Part shown: one piece after another, positions 22,057-30,852 of the stretch
How the letters are laid out: every line of letters starts with the position of its first letter
How positions within the stretch are numbered: position 1 is the first letter of the stretch
Assembly (NCBI RefSeq): GCF_900078365.1
Contig: NZ_LT598653.1
Span: 3,791,501-3,855,500, forward strand
Direction of reading: 5' to 3'
DNA length: 64,000 nucleotides
Source: an uncultured Sphingopyxis sp.
GTDB lineage: Bacteria; Pseudomonadota; Alphaproteobacteria; Sphingomonadales; Sphingomonadaceae
Program-made: the position numbers and the translations under genes
Notes under the pieces: generated by a model
The model's database searches: none
Seen by the model: the letters and a program-made list of their open reading frames with translations, nothing else
What the model was told of the DNA's origin: nothing

Positions 22057-23313
22057 TTATTGGTTCATGCTATCGAAGAAATCCTCGTTGGTCTTCGAAT
22101 CCTTGATCTTGTCGAGCAGGAATTCCATCGCATCGACGGTTCCCATCTGCATGAGGATGCGGCGCAGCACCCACATCTTCGAAAGCTTGTCCTTCTCGAC
22201 GAGCAATTCTTCCTTGCGGGTGCCCGACTTGCCGACGTCAAGACTCGGGAAGATGCGCTTGTCGGCGACCTTGCGATCAAGCACGATCTCCGAGTTGCCC
22301 GTGCCCTTGAATTCCTCGAAAATCACTTCGTCCATGCGGCTGCCGGTATCGATCAGTGCTGTGGCGATGATCGACAGCGAGCCGCCCTCCTCGATGTTGC
22401 GCGCGGCGCCGAAGAAACGCTTCGGACGCTGGAGCGCATTGGCATCGACGCCGCCGGTCAGCACCTTGCCCGACGAGGGGACGACGGTGTTGTAGGCGCG
22501 GCCGAGACGCGTGATCGAGTCGAGCAGGATGACGACATCCTTCTTGTGCTCGACGAGGCGCTTGGCCTTTTCGATCACCATTTCGGCGACCTGGACGTGG
22601 CGCGTCGCGGGCTCGTCGAAGGTCGAGGAGACGACCTCGCCCTTCACGCTGCGCTGCATGTCGGTGACTTCCTCGGGACGTTCGTCGACGAGAAGGACGA
22701 TGAGGTAAACCTCGGGATGATTGTCGGTGATCGCCTTGGCGATATTCTGCAGCAGCACCGTCTTGCCGGTGCGCGGCGGCGCGACGATCAGCGCGCGCTG
22801 GCCCTTGCCCTGCGGGCTGACGAGGTCGATGACGCGCGCCGACTTGTCCTTGACGGTCGGGTCGACGGTATCGAGCGACAGCTTCTGGTTCGGGTAGAGC
22901 GGGGTGAGATTGTCGAAATTGACGCGGTGACGCACCGCTTCGGGATCGTCGAAATTGACCTTGATCAGCTTGGTCAACGCGAAATAGCGTTCGCCGTCGC
23001 GCGGCGCGCGGATTTCGCCCTCGACCGTGTCACCGGTGCGCAGGCCATATTTGCGGACCTGGTTCGGCGAGACATAGATGTCGTCGGGGCCGGCAAGATA
23101 GTTGGCGTCCGACGAGCGCAGAAAACCGAAGGAATCGGGGAGAACCTCGATCGTGCCCGACCCGATGATTTCCTCGCCCTCTTCGGCGAGTTCCTTCAGG
23201 ATCGAGAACATCAGGTCCTGCTTGCGCAGCGTCGAGGCGCCCTCGACGCCCAGTTCCTCGGCCATTTCGACGAGCTGGGCGGGCGCCTTGGTCTTGAGTT
23301 CTTTAAGGTGCAT
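22057..23313 (-). CDS. rho: Transcription termination factor Rho
   Basis: 418 residues, normal length. Start MHLKELKTKAPAQLV at 23313, the usual Rho N-terminus; an ATG 14 codons upstream lacks family support. The RNA-binding OSB domain (FGFLRSSDANYLAGPDDIYV) is followed by the Walker A segment APPRTGKTVLLQNIA and Walker B VILLDSITRL. Hexameric RNA helicase that ends transcription. It is the usual left neighbour of the heme genes next to the alphaproteobacterial origin. The gap 23314-23518 upstream shows no gene. Confidence 0.98.
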   Translation of the reverse strand: MHLKELKTKAPAQLVEMAEELGVEGASTLRKQDLMFSILKELAEEGEEIIGSGTIEVLPDSFGFLRSSDANYLAGPDDIYVSPNQVRKYGLRTGDTVEGEIRAPRDGERYFALTKLIKVNFDDPEAVRHRVNFDNLTPLYPNQKLSLDTVDPTVKDKSARVIDLVSPQGKGQRALIVAPPRTGKTVLLQNIAKAITDNHPEVYLIVLLVDERPEEVTDMQRSVKGEVVSSTFDEPATRHVQVAEMVIEKAKRLVEHKKDVVILLDSITRLGRAYNTVVPSSGKVLTGGVDANALQRPKRFFGAARNIEEGGSLSIIATALIDTGSRMDEVIFEEFKGTGNSEIVLDRKVADKRIFPSLDVGKSGTRKEELLVEKDKLSKMWVLRRILMQMGTVDAMEFLLDKIKDSKTNEDFFDSMNQ

Positions 23314-23518
23314 TGGATGGATTCCAGATAGGTCTTCGGGAGAAATAGGACACAAATTTATCGCACCGCTGGGGTGCCTATCCGGCCGGGGGACGACCGT
23401 TTCGATAGCATCGGCGCGGGGGACGCGCCGCCCGTATGGAACGGGGTTGAATCGCCCCTATAACCGGCTCGGTATCAAGTCAATCGGGCTGCGCCGGGGC
23501 GAGTAGGTCTTTCCGGGG

Positions 23519-23965
23519 TCAGGGGCGCACGACCACGAGGATGACGATGATCGCCGCTGCGATGCCGGGCACCTCGTTGAGCATCCGCAGCCGTTTTTCA
23601 CTGAGCGGACGCTCGCCCTTCCTCAGTTTCTTGAAATAGCCGATCAGCCAGCCATGATAGCCCGAGAGCCCGACCACCAGCAGCAATTTGGCGATGAACC
23701 AGCCTTCGCGCCAATAATCGCCATGGAAAGCGAGCATCAGGCCGAAGATCCAGACGATGATGATCGACGGATTGAGGATGATCCGCCGCAGCCGGTCCTC
23801 GCGCTCGATCCATTTCTTGTCCTCGTCGGACCCGACGGGCGCCTGATGATGATAGACGAAGAAGCGCGGCATCATGAACAGGCCGGCCATCAGGAAGATC
23901 ACGAAAATGATATGCGCGGCTTTGATCCAAAGCATCGTCGCCCCCAAAAAACCTGCCAGTTCCAT
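23519..23965 (-). CDS. hemJ: Protoporphyrinogen IX oxidase HemJ
   Basis: 148-residue membrane protein with about four helices. KAAHIIFVIFLMAGLFMMPR carries the conserved histidine and LAFHGDYWREGWFIAKLLLV the conserved lysine of HemJ, the oxygen-independent enzyme that makes protoporphyrin IX in most alphaproteobacteria. It lies 3 bases after hemE, so the two form a heme operon. Confidence 0.93.
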   Translation of the reverse strand: MELAGFLGATMLWIKAAHIIFVIFLMAGLFMMPRFFVYHHQAPVGSDEDKKWIEREDRLRRIILNPSIIIVWIFGLMLAFHGDYWREGWFIAKLLLVVGLSGYHGWLIGYFKKLRKGERPLSEKRLRMLNEVPGIAAAIIVILVVVRP

Positions 23966-23968
23966 AGA

Positions 23969-24997
23969 TTATCCGCCGCGAACGCGTTTGATCAGATGCT
24001 CGACATGCGCGATCGGCGTGTCGGGCACGATGCCATGGCCGAGATTGAAGATATGGGGACGATCGGGGAAGGCCGCAAGGATGCGGTCGATCGCCGCATC
24101 GAGCGCGCCGCCCCCCGCGACGAGGGCGAGCGGGTCGAGATTGCCCTGCACCGGCAGATGCGCCGGCAAGGCCGCGTCGGCCCAGACGGGATCGACCGTC
24201 TCGTCGAGACCGATCGCATCGACGCCGGTTTCGTCGGCATAGGCGGCGAGCTTGCCGCCCGCGCCCTTCGGAAAGCCGATGATCGGCGTGTCGGGATGGA
24301 GCGCGCGCAAGCGGCGCACGATCTCGGCATTGGGCGCGATCACCCATCGCTCATATTGGGCGGGAGAAAGGCTGCCCGCCCAGCTGTCGAACAATTGCAC
24401 CGCATCGACGCCCGATTCAATCTGCCCAGCCAGATAAGAGACCGTGAGGTCAATGATGGCGCCGATAATGGTCTCGAATGCGCTTGGATCACCATAAGCC
24501 ATACGCCGAGCTGCGGCTTGGTCCTTCGAACCCTGCCCCGCCACCATATAGGTCGCAACCGTCCAGGGACTTCCAGCGAAGCCCAGAAAGGTCGTTTCCG
24601 GCGGAAGAGCTCGTGAAACTCTCTCCACAGTCTGATAAACAGGACCCAACCGCTGAGGCGCAGCTTCTAGCGAGCCAATCGCTTCATCGACGAGCGGCGG
24701 CGCCAGCCGCGGCCCCTCGCCTGCCTCGAACCAGAGATGCTGGCCGAGCGCGTGCGGAATGACGAGAATGTCCGAAAAGAGGATCGATCCGTCGAACCCG
24801 AAGCGACGGATCGGCTGCAACGTCACTTCGGCCGCCGCCTCAGGGTCGTAGCAGAGCTCGAGGAAACCGCCCTTGGTTTCCCGCAGCGCGCGATATTCGG
24901 GGAGGTAGCGTCCCGCTTGGCGCATCAGCCAGAGTGACGGACGTTCCTGCCGTACCCCGCGCAGCGTCGCGAGCAGTGTCTTCGGTGACGCCTTCAC
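23969..24997 (-). CDS. hemE: Uroporphyrinogen decarboxylase HemE
   Basis: 342 residues. The N-terminal signature RPSLWLMRQAGRYLPEYR and the later FAGSPWTVATYM and GFPKGAGG are diagnostic. Converts uroporphyrinogen III to coproporphyrinogen III in the cytosol. It begins with GTG, preceded by AAGGG. Its 5' end faces the proposed replication origin, as in Caulobacter and Rickettsia. Confidence 0.97.
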   Translation of the reverse strand: MKASPKTLLATLRGVRQERPSLWLMRQAGRYLPEYRALRETKGGFLELCYDPEAAAEVTLQPIRRFGFDGSILFSDILVIPHALGQHLWFEAGEGPRLAPPLVDEAIGSLEAAPQRLGPVYQTVERVSRALPPETTFLGFAGSPWTVATYMVAGQGSKDQAAARRMAYGDPSAFETIIGAIIDLTVSYLAGQIESGVDAVQLFDSWAGSLSPAQYERWVIAPNAEIVRRLRALHPDTPIIGFPKGAGGKLAAYADETGVDAIGLDETVDPVWADAALPAHLPVQGNLDPLALVAGGGALDAAIDRILAAFPDRPHIFNLGHGIVPDTPIAHVEHLIKRVRGG

Positions 24998-25165
24998 GCG
25001 GCCCTTCTTTCTCTCTTCATATATATTTAAAGATGATTGTGGTGGTTTGTTGGTCGGCGGACAAGGCGGCTTTAGGCCGGGGCGTCCCTTTTGCCAACAG
25101 CTTGACTCCCTGGGTCGCCGGTCGCGCCACGGAGTCGCGGGCGGCTTTGCCCCTAATTCACAGCC

Positions 25166-25174
25166 TGTGGATAA
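25166..25174 (+). promoter_or_regulatory. DnaA box 1
   Basis: TGTGGATAA, complement of the perfect consensus TTATCCACA. Confidence 0.9.
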
Positions 25175-25185
25175 AATTCATCCCT

Positions 25186-25194
25186 TGTGGATAA
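25186..25194 (+). promoter_or_regulatory. DnaA box 2
   Basis: TGTGGATAA, in the same orientation as box 1 and spaced 20 bp start to start, two helical turns, so both face the same side of the DNA. Confidence 0.9.
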
Positions 25195-25266
25195 GCGATG
25201 GACCGGAATCGGCACCGCGGGGGATGAATCCCGCGTGCCGAAATTGTCCCGGTGCTTTTGCCAAAC

Positions 25267-25275
25267 TTATCCACA
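25267..25275 (-). promoter_or_regulatory. DnaA box 3
   Basis: TTATCCACA, perfect consensus, in the opposite orientation to boxes 1 and 2. Confidence 0.9.
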
Positions 25276-25285
25276 GCAGCCAAAT

Positions 25286-25363
25286 CGTCGCCCCCGCGAA
25301 GGCGGGGACGCTCGAAAGGGCGCGCAAGGCCGACGGCGGCGCCCGCCTTCGCGGGGGCGACGG
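25286..25363. repeat. REP-like palindromic repeat, family A, inside oriC
   Basis: Arms CGTCGCCCCCGCGAAGGCGG and its complement at about 25343-25363. It begins 11 bp after DnaA box 3 and ends 43 bp before ppsR. Confidence 0.87.
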
Positions 25364-25405
25364 TTGGTATTGCCTTTTTCTCCCCTGCGCCCGAAAGCTG
25401 CGGTG

Positions 25406-26218
25406 ATGGGCCGGCTTCACCTTCACCTCATATCCGATTCCACGGGCGAGACGCTCGAAAATATCGCCAAGGCGGCGATCGCGCAGTTCGACGATGTCGA
25501 GGTGGTGCGCCATTTCTGGCCGATGGTGCGCTCCGAATCGCATCTCGACCGCATCATGGCCGAAGTGCAGGCCAGCCCCGGCATGATCCTCTTCACTCTC
25601 GTCAACGGCGAACTGCGCGCCAGCCTCGAACGGCGCGCGGGGGCGCACGGCCTCCCCACCGTCGCCGCGCTCGACGCAGTGACCGACGCCCTGTCGCGGA
25701 TGCTCGGGCAGGAGGCGAAGGCGCGCCCGGGCCGCCAGCACGTCCTCGATGCCGCCTATTTCGCGCGCGTCGAGGCGATTCAATTTACCGTCGCGCACGA
25801 CGACGGCATCGGCTGGGAAAATTGGGAACAGGCCGACATCGTCCTCGCCGGCGTGTCGCGGACCTCGAAAACGCCGACGAGCATCTATCTCGCGAACCGC
25901 GGCTTCAAGACCGCGAACATCCCGATCGTTCCCGAATCGCCGCCGCCGGACGCGCTGTTCAACCTGAAGCGTCCGATGATCGTCGGGCTGACCACCGGGC
26001 TCGACCGGCTCGTGCAGGTGCGCCGCAACCGTCTGCTCTCGCTGAATCAGGCGCCCGAAACCGCCTATGTCGACGACGATCGCGTCAAGGCGGAACTTGC
26101 CTATGCGCGGCGGATGTTCGCCGACAATGGCTGGCCGGTGATCGACGTGACGCGTCGCTCGATTGAGGAAACCGCCGCCGCGGTGATCAAGCTCGTCGAA
26201 GACCGGGCCGACGCATGA
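25406..26218 (+). CDS. ppsR: Pyruvate,phosphate dikinase regulatory-type kinase/phosphorylase (DUF299)
   Basis: 270 residues, the family's usual length. Starts MGRLHLHLISDSTGETLENI, the family signature; the P-loop-like GVSRTSKTPTS and the later RPMIVGLTTGLDRL are also characteristic. Family members phosphorylate and dephosphorylate PEP synthase or pyruvate phosphate dikinase. ATG at 25406 is chosen; a GTG codon precedes it directly. This is the RP001-type gene that borders oriC in Caulobacter and Rickettsia. It overlaps maf by 4 bases. Confidence 0.94.
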   Translation: MGRLHLHLISDSTGETLENIAKAAIAQFDDVEVVRHFWPMVRSESHLDRIMAEVQASPGMILFTLVNGELRASLERRAGAHGLPTVAALDAVTDALSRMLGQEAKARPGRQHVLDAAYFARVEAIQFTVAHDDGIGWENWEQADIVLAGVSRTSKTPTSIYLANRGFKTANIPIVPESPPPDALFNLKRPMIVGLTTGLDRLVQVRRNRLLSLNQAPETAYVDDDRVKAELAYARRMFADNGWPVIDVTRRSIEETAAAVIKLVEDRADA

Positions 26219-26811
26219 GCCTCCTCCTCGCCTCGCAAAGCAGCGGTCGCGCCGCGATGCTCCGCGCCGCCGGGCTGACCTTCGAAACCAGCGCCGCGCA
26301 CGTCGACGAGGAGGCGCTCACCGCCTCGCTGCTCGCGACCGGCCAGACGCCGCGCAACATCGCCGACGCCCTCGCCGAGGCGAAGGCTGTCAAAATCTCG
26401 TCGCGGCTTCCCGGCGTCACCGTGCTCGGCGCCGATTCGACCCTCGCGCTCGACGACGGATCGATGCTGACGAAACCCGAAAGCCCCGAGGACGCCGCCT
26501 GCCATCTCCGCCGCATGGCGGGAACGCGCCACCGGCTGTTCAGCGCCGCGGTCGCGGCGCGCGACGGCGCCCCGGTCTGGCGCGCGGTCGGCGAAGCAAA
26601 GCTGTGGATGCGCCCCTTGTCGGACGCCTTCATCGCCGACTATGTCGCGCGGCATTGGGACAGCATCCGCTGGACCGTCGGCTGTTACGAAATCGAAGGA
26701 GCGGGCGTGCAATTGTTCGACCGGGTCGAGGGCGACCCCTGGACCATCGTCGGCATGCCGATGCTTCCCCTGCTGGCGTGGCTCCGCGCGGCCGGATTGG
26801 CGCCGCAATGA
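26215..26811 (+). CDS. maf: Maf-like nucleoside triphosphate pyrophosphatase
   Basis: 198 residues. LLLASQSSGRAAMLRAAGL is the N-terminal substrate loop and LGADSTLALDDG the central acidic motif of Maf proteins, which hydrolyse non-canonical or specific NTPs (dTTP, UTP). Starts within the ppsR stop (ATGA) and overlaps aroE the same way, as part of a tight origin-side operon. Confidence 0.94.
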   Translation: MSLLLASQSSGRAAMLRAAGLTFETSAAHVDEEALTASLLATGQTPRNIADALAEAKAVKISSRLPGVTVLGADSTLALDDGSMLTKPESPEDAACHLRRMAGTRHRLFSAAVAARDGAPVWRAVGEAKLWMRPLSDAFIADYVARHWDSIRWTVGCYEIEGAGVQLFDRVEGDPWTIVGMPMLPLLAWLRAAGLAPQ

Positions 26812-27620
26812 GCGCGCCATATGCCGAAGTGATCGGCGACCCGATCGCCCAGTCGAAATCGCCGCTGATTCATAATTTCTGGCTCAAGGCGCTTGGCCTT
26901 CCGGGCGATTACCGGCGATTCCACGTACCCGTCGATGAGCTTGCCGATTATATCGCTGGAGCTTGCGCCGACGCCGATTGGCGCGGTTGCAACGTGACCA
27001 TGCCGCACAAGCAAGCAGTCATGGATCTCGTCGATGACCCGGGCAATATTCGCGGGACCATCGGAGCCATGAACACGATCGTTCGCCAGCCAGACGGGTC
27101 TGTCATTGGCACCAACACCGACGCCGCCGGCTTCTACGCCCCGCTCGCCGAACTCGATCTCGAAGGCGCGCCGGTCGCGGTGGTCGGCGCGGGCGGTGCG
27201 GCGCGCGCGGTGCTCTTCGCGCTCGCGCGCGCCAACGTCGGCAAGGTGACGATCTTCAACCGCTCGCCGCTCAAGGCCATGGGATTGCTCGCCACTTTCG
27301 GCCTCAAGGGCGAGGTCGTCGCACTCGACGCCCCGCTCCCCCCCGTATCGCTGCTCGTCAATTCGAGCAGCCTCGGCATGGCGGGCCAGCCGCCGCTCAC
27401 CCTCGACCTCGCGCCGCTTCCCGAGGACGCGATCGTCTACGATCTCGTCTATTCGCCGCTCCAGACGGGGCTGCTCAAAGCCGCCGCGGCGCGCGGGCTC
27501 GATACCGTCGACGGACTCGACATGCTGATCGGCCAGGCCGCGCTCGCTTTCGAGCTCTTCTTCGGCGCAGCCCCGCCCGAGGGCCGCGACGAGGAATTGC
27601 GCGCGCTGCTGCTGGCATGA
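26808..27620 (+). CDS. aroE: Shikimate dehydrogenase AroE
   Basis: 270 residues. Substrate-binding SKSPLIHNFW, catalytic-lysine motif NVTMPHK, GTNTDAAGF and the NADP Rossmann loop VVGAGGAARAVLFAL. Reduces 3-dehydroshikimate to shikimate for aromatic amino acids. Start MSAPYAEVIG at 26808 overlaps the maf stop. Confidence 0.97.
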   Translation: MSAPYAEVIGDPIAQSKSPLIHNFWLKALGLPGDYRRFHVPVDELADYIAGACADADWRGCNVTMPHKQAVMDLVDDPGNIRGTIGAMNTIVRQPDGSVIGTNTDAAGFYAPLAELDLEGAPVAVVGAGGAARAVLFALARANVGKVTIFNRSPLKAMGLLATFGLKGEVVALDAPLPPVSLLVNSSSLGMAGQPPLTLDLAPLPEDAIVYDLVYSPLQTGLLKAAAARGLDTVDGLDMLIGQAALAFELFFGAAPPEGRDEELRALLLA

Positions 27621-28240
27621 CGCATCGCCCGCGTCCCGGCTCGCGGCTGCGCCGCCCCTTCATCCTCGGGCTCACCGGCTCGATCGGGATGGGCAAGTCG
27701 ACCGCGGCGGCGATGTTCTTGGCCGAGGGCGTCCCGGTGTTCGACGCCGATGCCGAGGTTCACCGGCTGCAGGGCCCCGGCGGCGCGCTCGTCGCCGCGA
27801 TCGAGGCGCGTTTTCCCGGCACCACCGGCCCGCAGGGGGTTGATCGCCAGAAACTCGGCGCGCTGGTCCTCGGCAACACCCACGAGCTTGCGGCGCTGGA
27901 AGCGATCGTCCACCCGGCGGTCGGCAAGGCGCAGAAGCGTTTCCTCGCGCGCCACCGCGCGCGCGAGGTCGTCGTGCTCGACATTCCCCTGCTTTTCGAA
28001 AAGGGCGGCTGGCGGCGCGTCGGCGCGATCGCCGTCGTCTCGGCGCCCGCGTGGATGCAGCGGAGGCGCGTGATGCGCCGGCCCGGCATGACCGCGGCGA
28101 AGCTGAAGGCGATCCGCCGCCTGCAGGTCCCCGACCGCGTCAAGCGTGCGCGCGCCGATTTCATCATCGAAACGGGCCGTCCCAAAAGCGAGACACACCG
28201 TCAAATTCGCTTCATCGCCTCTTGTTTCCACGCCCGATAG
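27617..28240 (+). CDS. coaE: Dephospho-CoA kinase CoaE
   Basis: 207 residues. P-loop LTGSIGMGKSTAA near 20-30, VFDADAEVHRL and the LDIPLLFEKGG motif are diagnostic; it performs the last step of coenzyme A synthesis. Coupled to aroE by an ATGA overlap. An N-terminal basic stretch (MTHRPRPGSRLRRPF) is a little longer than in most homologues. Confidence 0.96.
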   Translation: MTHRPRPGSRLRRPFILGLTGSIGMGKSTAAAMFLAEGVPVFDADAEVHRLQGPGGALVAAIEARFPGTTGPQGVDRQKLGALVLGNTHELAALEAIVHPAVGKAQKRFLARHRAREVVVLDIPLLFEKGGWRRVGAIAVVSAPAWMQRRRVMRRPGMTAAKLKAIRRLQVPDRVKRARADFIIETGRPKSETHRQIRFIASCFHAR

Positions 28241-28259
28241 GGTCCAGATTAAAGCCTCG

Positions 28260-28961
28260 ATGCGCGAGATTATTTTCGATACCGAAACCACGGGTTTCGA
28301 TCCCAGAAACGGGGACCGGCTGGTCGAAATCGGATGTGTCGAACTGGTCGACCGCCGCGAAACCGGCGTCACCTTCCACGCCTATTTCAATCCCGAGCGC
28401 GACATGCCCGCCGCCGCCGAAGCGGTGCATGGCCTGTCGATCCAGTTCCTCTCGGACAAACCGCTGTTCAGCGCGCGCGTCGACGAGCTGCTCGAATTCC
28501 TCGGCGACGCGCCGCTCGTCGCGCACAATGCCGCCTTCGACTTCGGTTTCGTCAACGCCGAACTCGCGCGCGCCGGCCGCCCCGCGCTCGACATGGCGCG
28601 CATGTGCTGCACCGTGCAGATGGCGCGCAAGCTCCACCCCGGCGCCAAGCACAGCCTCGACGCGCTCTGCACGCGCTACGGCATCGACCGCAGCCACCGC
28701 GTCAAGCATGGCGCGCTGCTCGACGCCGAACTGCTCGCGCATCTCTATATCGAAATGACCGGCGGGCGGCAGATCGGCCTCGGACTCGCGGCCTCGACGC
28801 CGAACGCCGCGCCGTCCGCGGCCGCGACTCCCGCGGCACCGCGGGGCGGCGACCGCCCCTATCGCGAACCCCGTCCCCATATGGCGTCGGCCGCCGAACT
28901 CGCGCGCCACGCCGAATTTGTCGCAGGGCTGAACCAGCCGCTGTGGCTCGATACGGTGTGA
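28260..28961 (+). CDS. dnaQ: DNA polymerase III epsilon subunit (3'-5' exonuclease)
   Basis: 233 residues. Exo I motif FDTETTGFDP (residues 5-14), Exo II VAHNAAFDFGF, and HRVKHGALLDAELLA (Exo III with HxAxxD) make a complete DEDDh proofreading site. The C-terminal 50 residues are Ala/Pro-rich and then conserved, probably the polymerase alpha contact. Start MREIIFDTE at 28260; the open frame upstream lies inside coaE. Confidence 0.96.
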   Translation: MREIIFDTETTGFDPRNGDRLVEIGCVELVDRRETGVTFHAYFNPERDMPAAAEAVHGLSIQFLSDKPLFSARVDELLEFLGDAPLVAHNAAFDFGFVNAELARAGRPALDMARMCCTVQMARKLHPGAKHSLDALCTRYGIDRSHRVKHGALLDAELLAHLYIEMTGGRQIGLGLAASTPNAAPSAAATPAAPRGGDRPYREPRPHMASAAELARHAEFVAGLNQPLWLDTV

Positions 28962-29003
28962 CGACTCTCCCATCGTCGCACCGGCCATAGAAGGAGAAGA
29001 AAA

Positions 29004-29579
29004 ATGGAAATCCGCGTCTCTGGCCACCAGATCGAAACCGGCGAAGCGCTCCAGGCGCATGTGTCGGACCGGATGAACGCGATTGCCGACAAATATTTCT
29101 CGCGCGCGATCGGGGCGCACGCGACTTTCGGGAAAGGCCCGCACGACAGTTTCCAGTGCGACATCGTCGCGCATGTGATGCAGGGGCTCGTGCTCAAGGG
29201 CCACGGCCAGGCGCAGGACGCGCATGTCGCGTTCGAGGGCGCCGCCGAACGCATCGAAAAGCAGCTCAGGCGCTATATGCGACGATTGAAGGACCGCAAC
29301 AACGGTCCCGCGCAGCCGTCGCCGACGGTCGACGAGATCGCGGACAACGCCAGCTACACCGTTTTCGACGCGAACTCCGACGACGAGGATGCGGGCGATG
29401 CGCCCGCGATCATCGCCGAAACGCGCGTCGACATCCCCAGCAGCAGCGTGTCCGACGCGGTGATGATGCTCGACCTGCGCAACACCAACGCCCTGCTTTT
29501 CGTCAACAGCAAGACGGGCGCGCACAACATGGTCTATCGCCGCGACGACGGGACGATCGGCTGGGTCGAACCACGATAG
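29004..29579 (+). CDS. hpf: Ribosome hibernation promoting factor, long form
   Basis: 191 residues: an S30AE domain (about 1-105, MEIRVSGHQIETGEALQAHV), an acidic linker and the C-terminal dimerisation domain (MLDLRNTNALLFVNSKTGAH). Long HPF joins 70S ribosomes into inactive dimers in stationary phase. AAGGAGAAG lies just before ATG, a strong ribosome binding site. Confidence 0.94.
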   Translation: MEIRVSGHQIETGEALQAHVSDRMNAIADKYFSRAIGAHATFGKGPHDSFQCDIVAHVMQGLVLKGHGQAQDAHVAFEGAAERIEKQLRRYMRRLKDRNNGPAQPSPTVDEIADNASYTVFDANSDDEDAGDAPAIIAETRVDIPSSSVSDAVMMLDLRNTNALLFVNSKTGAHNMVYRRDDGTIGWVEPR

Positions 29580-29727
29580 GGCTGGATTTTCTCCGCCATC
29601 CGGCTTAAGGGCCGCGCCCAACGATGCCCGAAGCCGGGATGGCGGGGGCCTGCCGCGACAGATCCACGACCGCTTGCCAGCATATGTTCCTGGCGGCGGC
29701 CGGCGTTTAACAAGATTTGACCAGACG

Positions 29728-30192
29728 ATGAATCTTTCTTCCCTTCTCTATCCGGCGACCGTGCGCGCGCATGTTCAGCTCGATTCGAAAAAGGCGCTTT
29801 TCCCCTTTGTCGGCGATCTCGCCAGCCGTTCGCTCGGCCTCGACGCCGGCGAAGTCAGCGAGGCGCTGCTCGAACGCGAGCGTCTGGGCTCGACCGGCTT
29901 CGGCCGCGGGATCGCGCTGCCGCACGCCAAGATGGCCGACCTCGGCGGCGTGCGCGGCCTGTTCCTGCAACTGGCGAGGCCGATCGATTTCAATGCGGTC
30001 GATGGCTTGCCGGTCGACCTGCTCTTCGTCCTGCTCTCGCCGCTCGACGCCGGCGCCGACCATCTGAAGGCGCTCGCGGGCGTGTCGCGGATGCTGCGCA
30101 ACGAGGCGATCGCCGACCGGCTGCGTGGCGCGAAGAGCGACGAGGCGCTCTATGCGCTGCTCGCCGACACCGAAACGCGTGACGCGGCCTAA
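29728..30192 (+). CDS. ptsN: PTS IIA-like nitrogen regulatory protein PtsN
   Basis: 154 residues. The phosphorylated histidine is H66 in RGIALPHAKM. EIIA-Ntr receives phosphate from the nitrogen-branch PTS and regulates potassium and carbon-nitrogen balance. Start MNLSSLLYPATVRA at 29728. The pairing with hpf is a common alphaproteobacterial order; rpoN is not between them here. The 148-bp gap before it shows no gene. Confidence 0.94.
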   Translation: MNLSSLLYPATVRAHVQLDSKKALFPFVGDLASRSLGLDAGEVSEALLERERLGSTGFGRGIALPHAKMADLGGVRGLFLQLARPIDFNAVDGLPVDLLFVLLSPLDAGADHLKALAGVSRMLRNEAIADRLRGAKSDEALYALLADTETRDAA

Positions 30193-30205
30193 GGTAGGGC
30201 CACCC

Positions 30206-30309
30206 GCGCCCCTGCGAAGGCAGGGGTCCATCTCCTGCCCTAGCGATCGCCATCGCCGTCACTTGATGACGGCAGGTTGGGTGATGGGCCCCTGCCTTCG
30301 CAGGGGTAC
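30206..30309. repeat. REP-like palindromic repeat, family A variant
   Basis: Arms CCCCTGCGAAGGCAGGGG and CCCCTGCCTTCGCAGGGG with inner pairing (TCCATCTCC region) between ptsN and the DUF1491 gene. The core has CCTGCG in place of CCCGCG, so it is a sequence variant with compensating changes in both arms. Confidence 0.87.
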
Positions 30310-30317
30310 AAGCTGAC

Positions 30318-30656
30318 ATGACCCGCCTCAAAAGCCGCTTCCTCGTCGATCTGCTGCTTCGACGCACCGAAGCGGCGGGCGGCTTCGCGACCGTGCTGGC
30401 GAAGGGCGACGACACCTCGGGAATCATTCTCGTCCAGTGTAGCGACCGCGGCGAGCCCGGCCCGCTCCTCGAACGGCGCTTTGGCCCCGGCGGTCACTAT
30501 ATCTGGGAGGCGGTCGGCGCGAACGACGCAAAAGATGGTGAATCGCGCAAAAACTATCAGGAACGGCGGCGAAAGGCCGATCCCGATTTGTGGATCGTCG
30601 AACTGGATATCGCAGATGCGCCACGACTCGTCGCGGAGTGGGCCGCGTTAACTTGA
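30318..30656 (+). CDS. DUF1491 family protein
   Basis: 112 residues: MTRLKSRFLVDLLLRRTEAA, VLAKGDDTSGIILVQ and ADPDLWIVELDIAD match the DUF1491 family of alphaproteobacteria, of unknown function. Cytosolic. It starts 9 bases after a palindromic repeat. The following 196-bp gap holds no gene that I can recognise. Confidence 0.85.
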   Translation: MTRLKSRFLVDLLLRRTEAAGGFATVLAKGDDTSGIILVQCSDRGEPGPLLERRFGPGGHYIWEAVGANDAKDGESRKNYQERRRKADPDLWIVELDIADAPRLVAEWAALT

Positions 30657-30852
30657 CTCTGTTGCGGCGCACAATAGCTGGCGCCCATTCGATAACGCGT
30701 AGGTCGATCCGCGGGTTGCACGGCTTTGCAAGCGCCCGGGCAAACGGATTGGACACGCAGTCGGACGATGACCGCAGGCGGCGATACTGGACCATAGTCC
30801 CCCCGCCTGGTTTGAGAGGTTCGGTTCATCGGCCGCCCTTTTGACGGACACT

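Larger units (their letters stand above)
24998..25405. other. Probable chromosomal replication origin (oriC)
   Basis: 408-bp gene-free stretch between divergent hemE and ppsR. It holds an AT-rich, possible unwinding segment (about 25012-25040, including CATATATATTTAAAGATG), three perfect DnaA boxes (25166, 25186, 25267), four GANTC methylation sites (25104, 25132, 206 and 226 in the 25.2-kb block) and one family A palindrome. The flanking gene order and the switch of gene direction agree with the Caulobacter-type origin. It also contains the promoters of hemE and ppsR. Confidence 0.87.
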
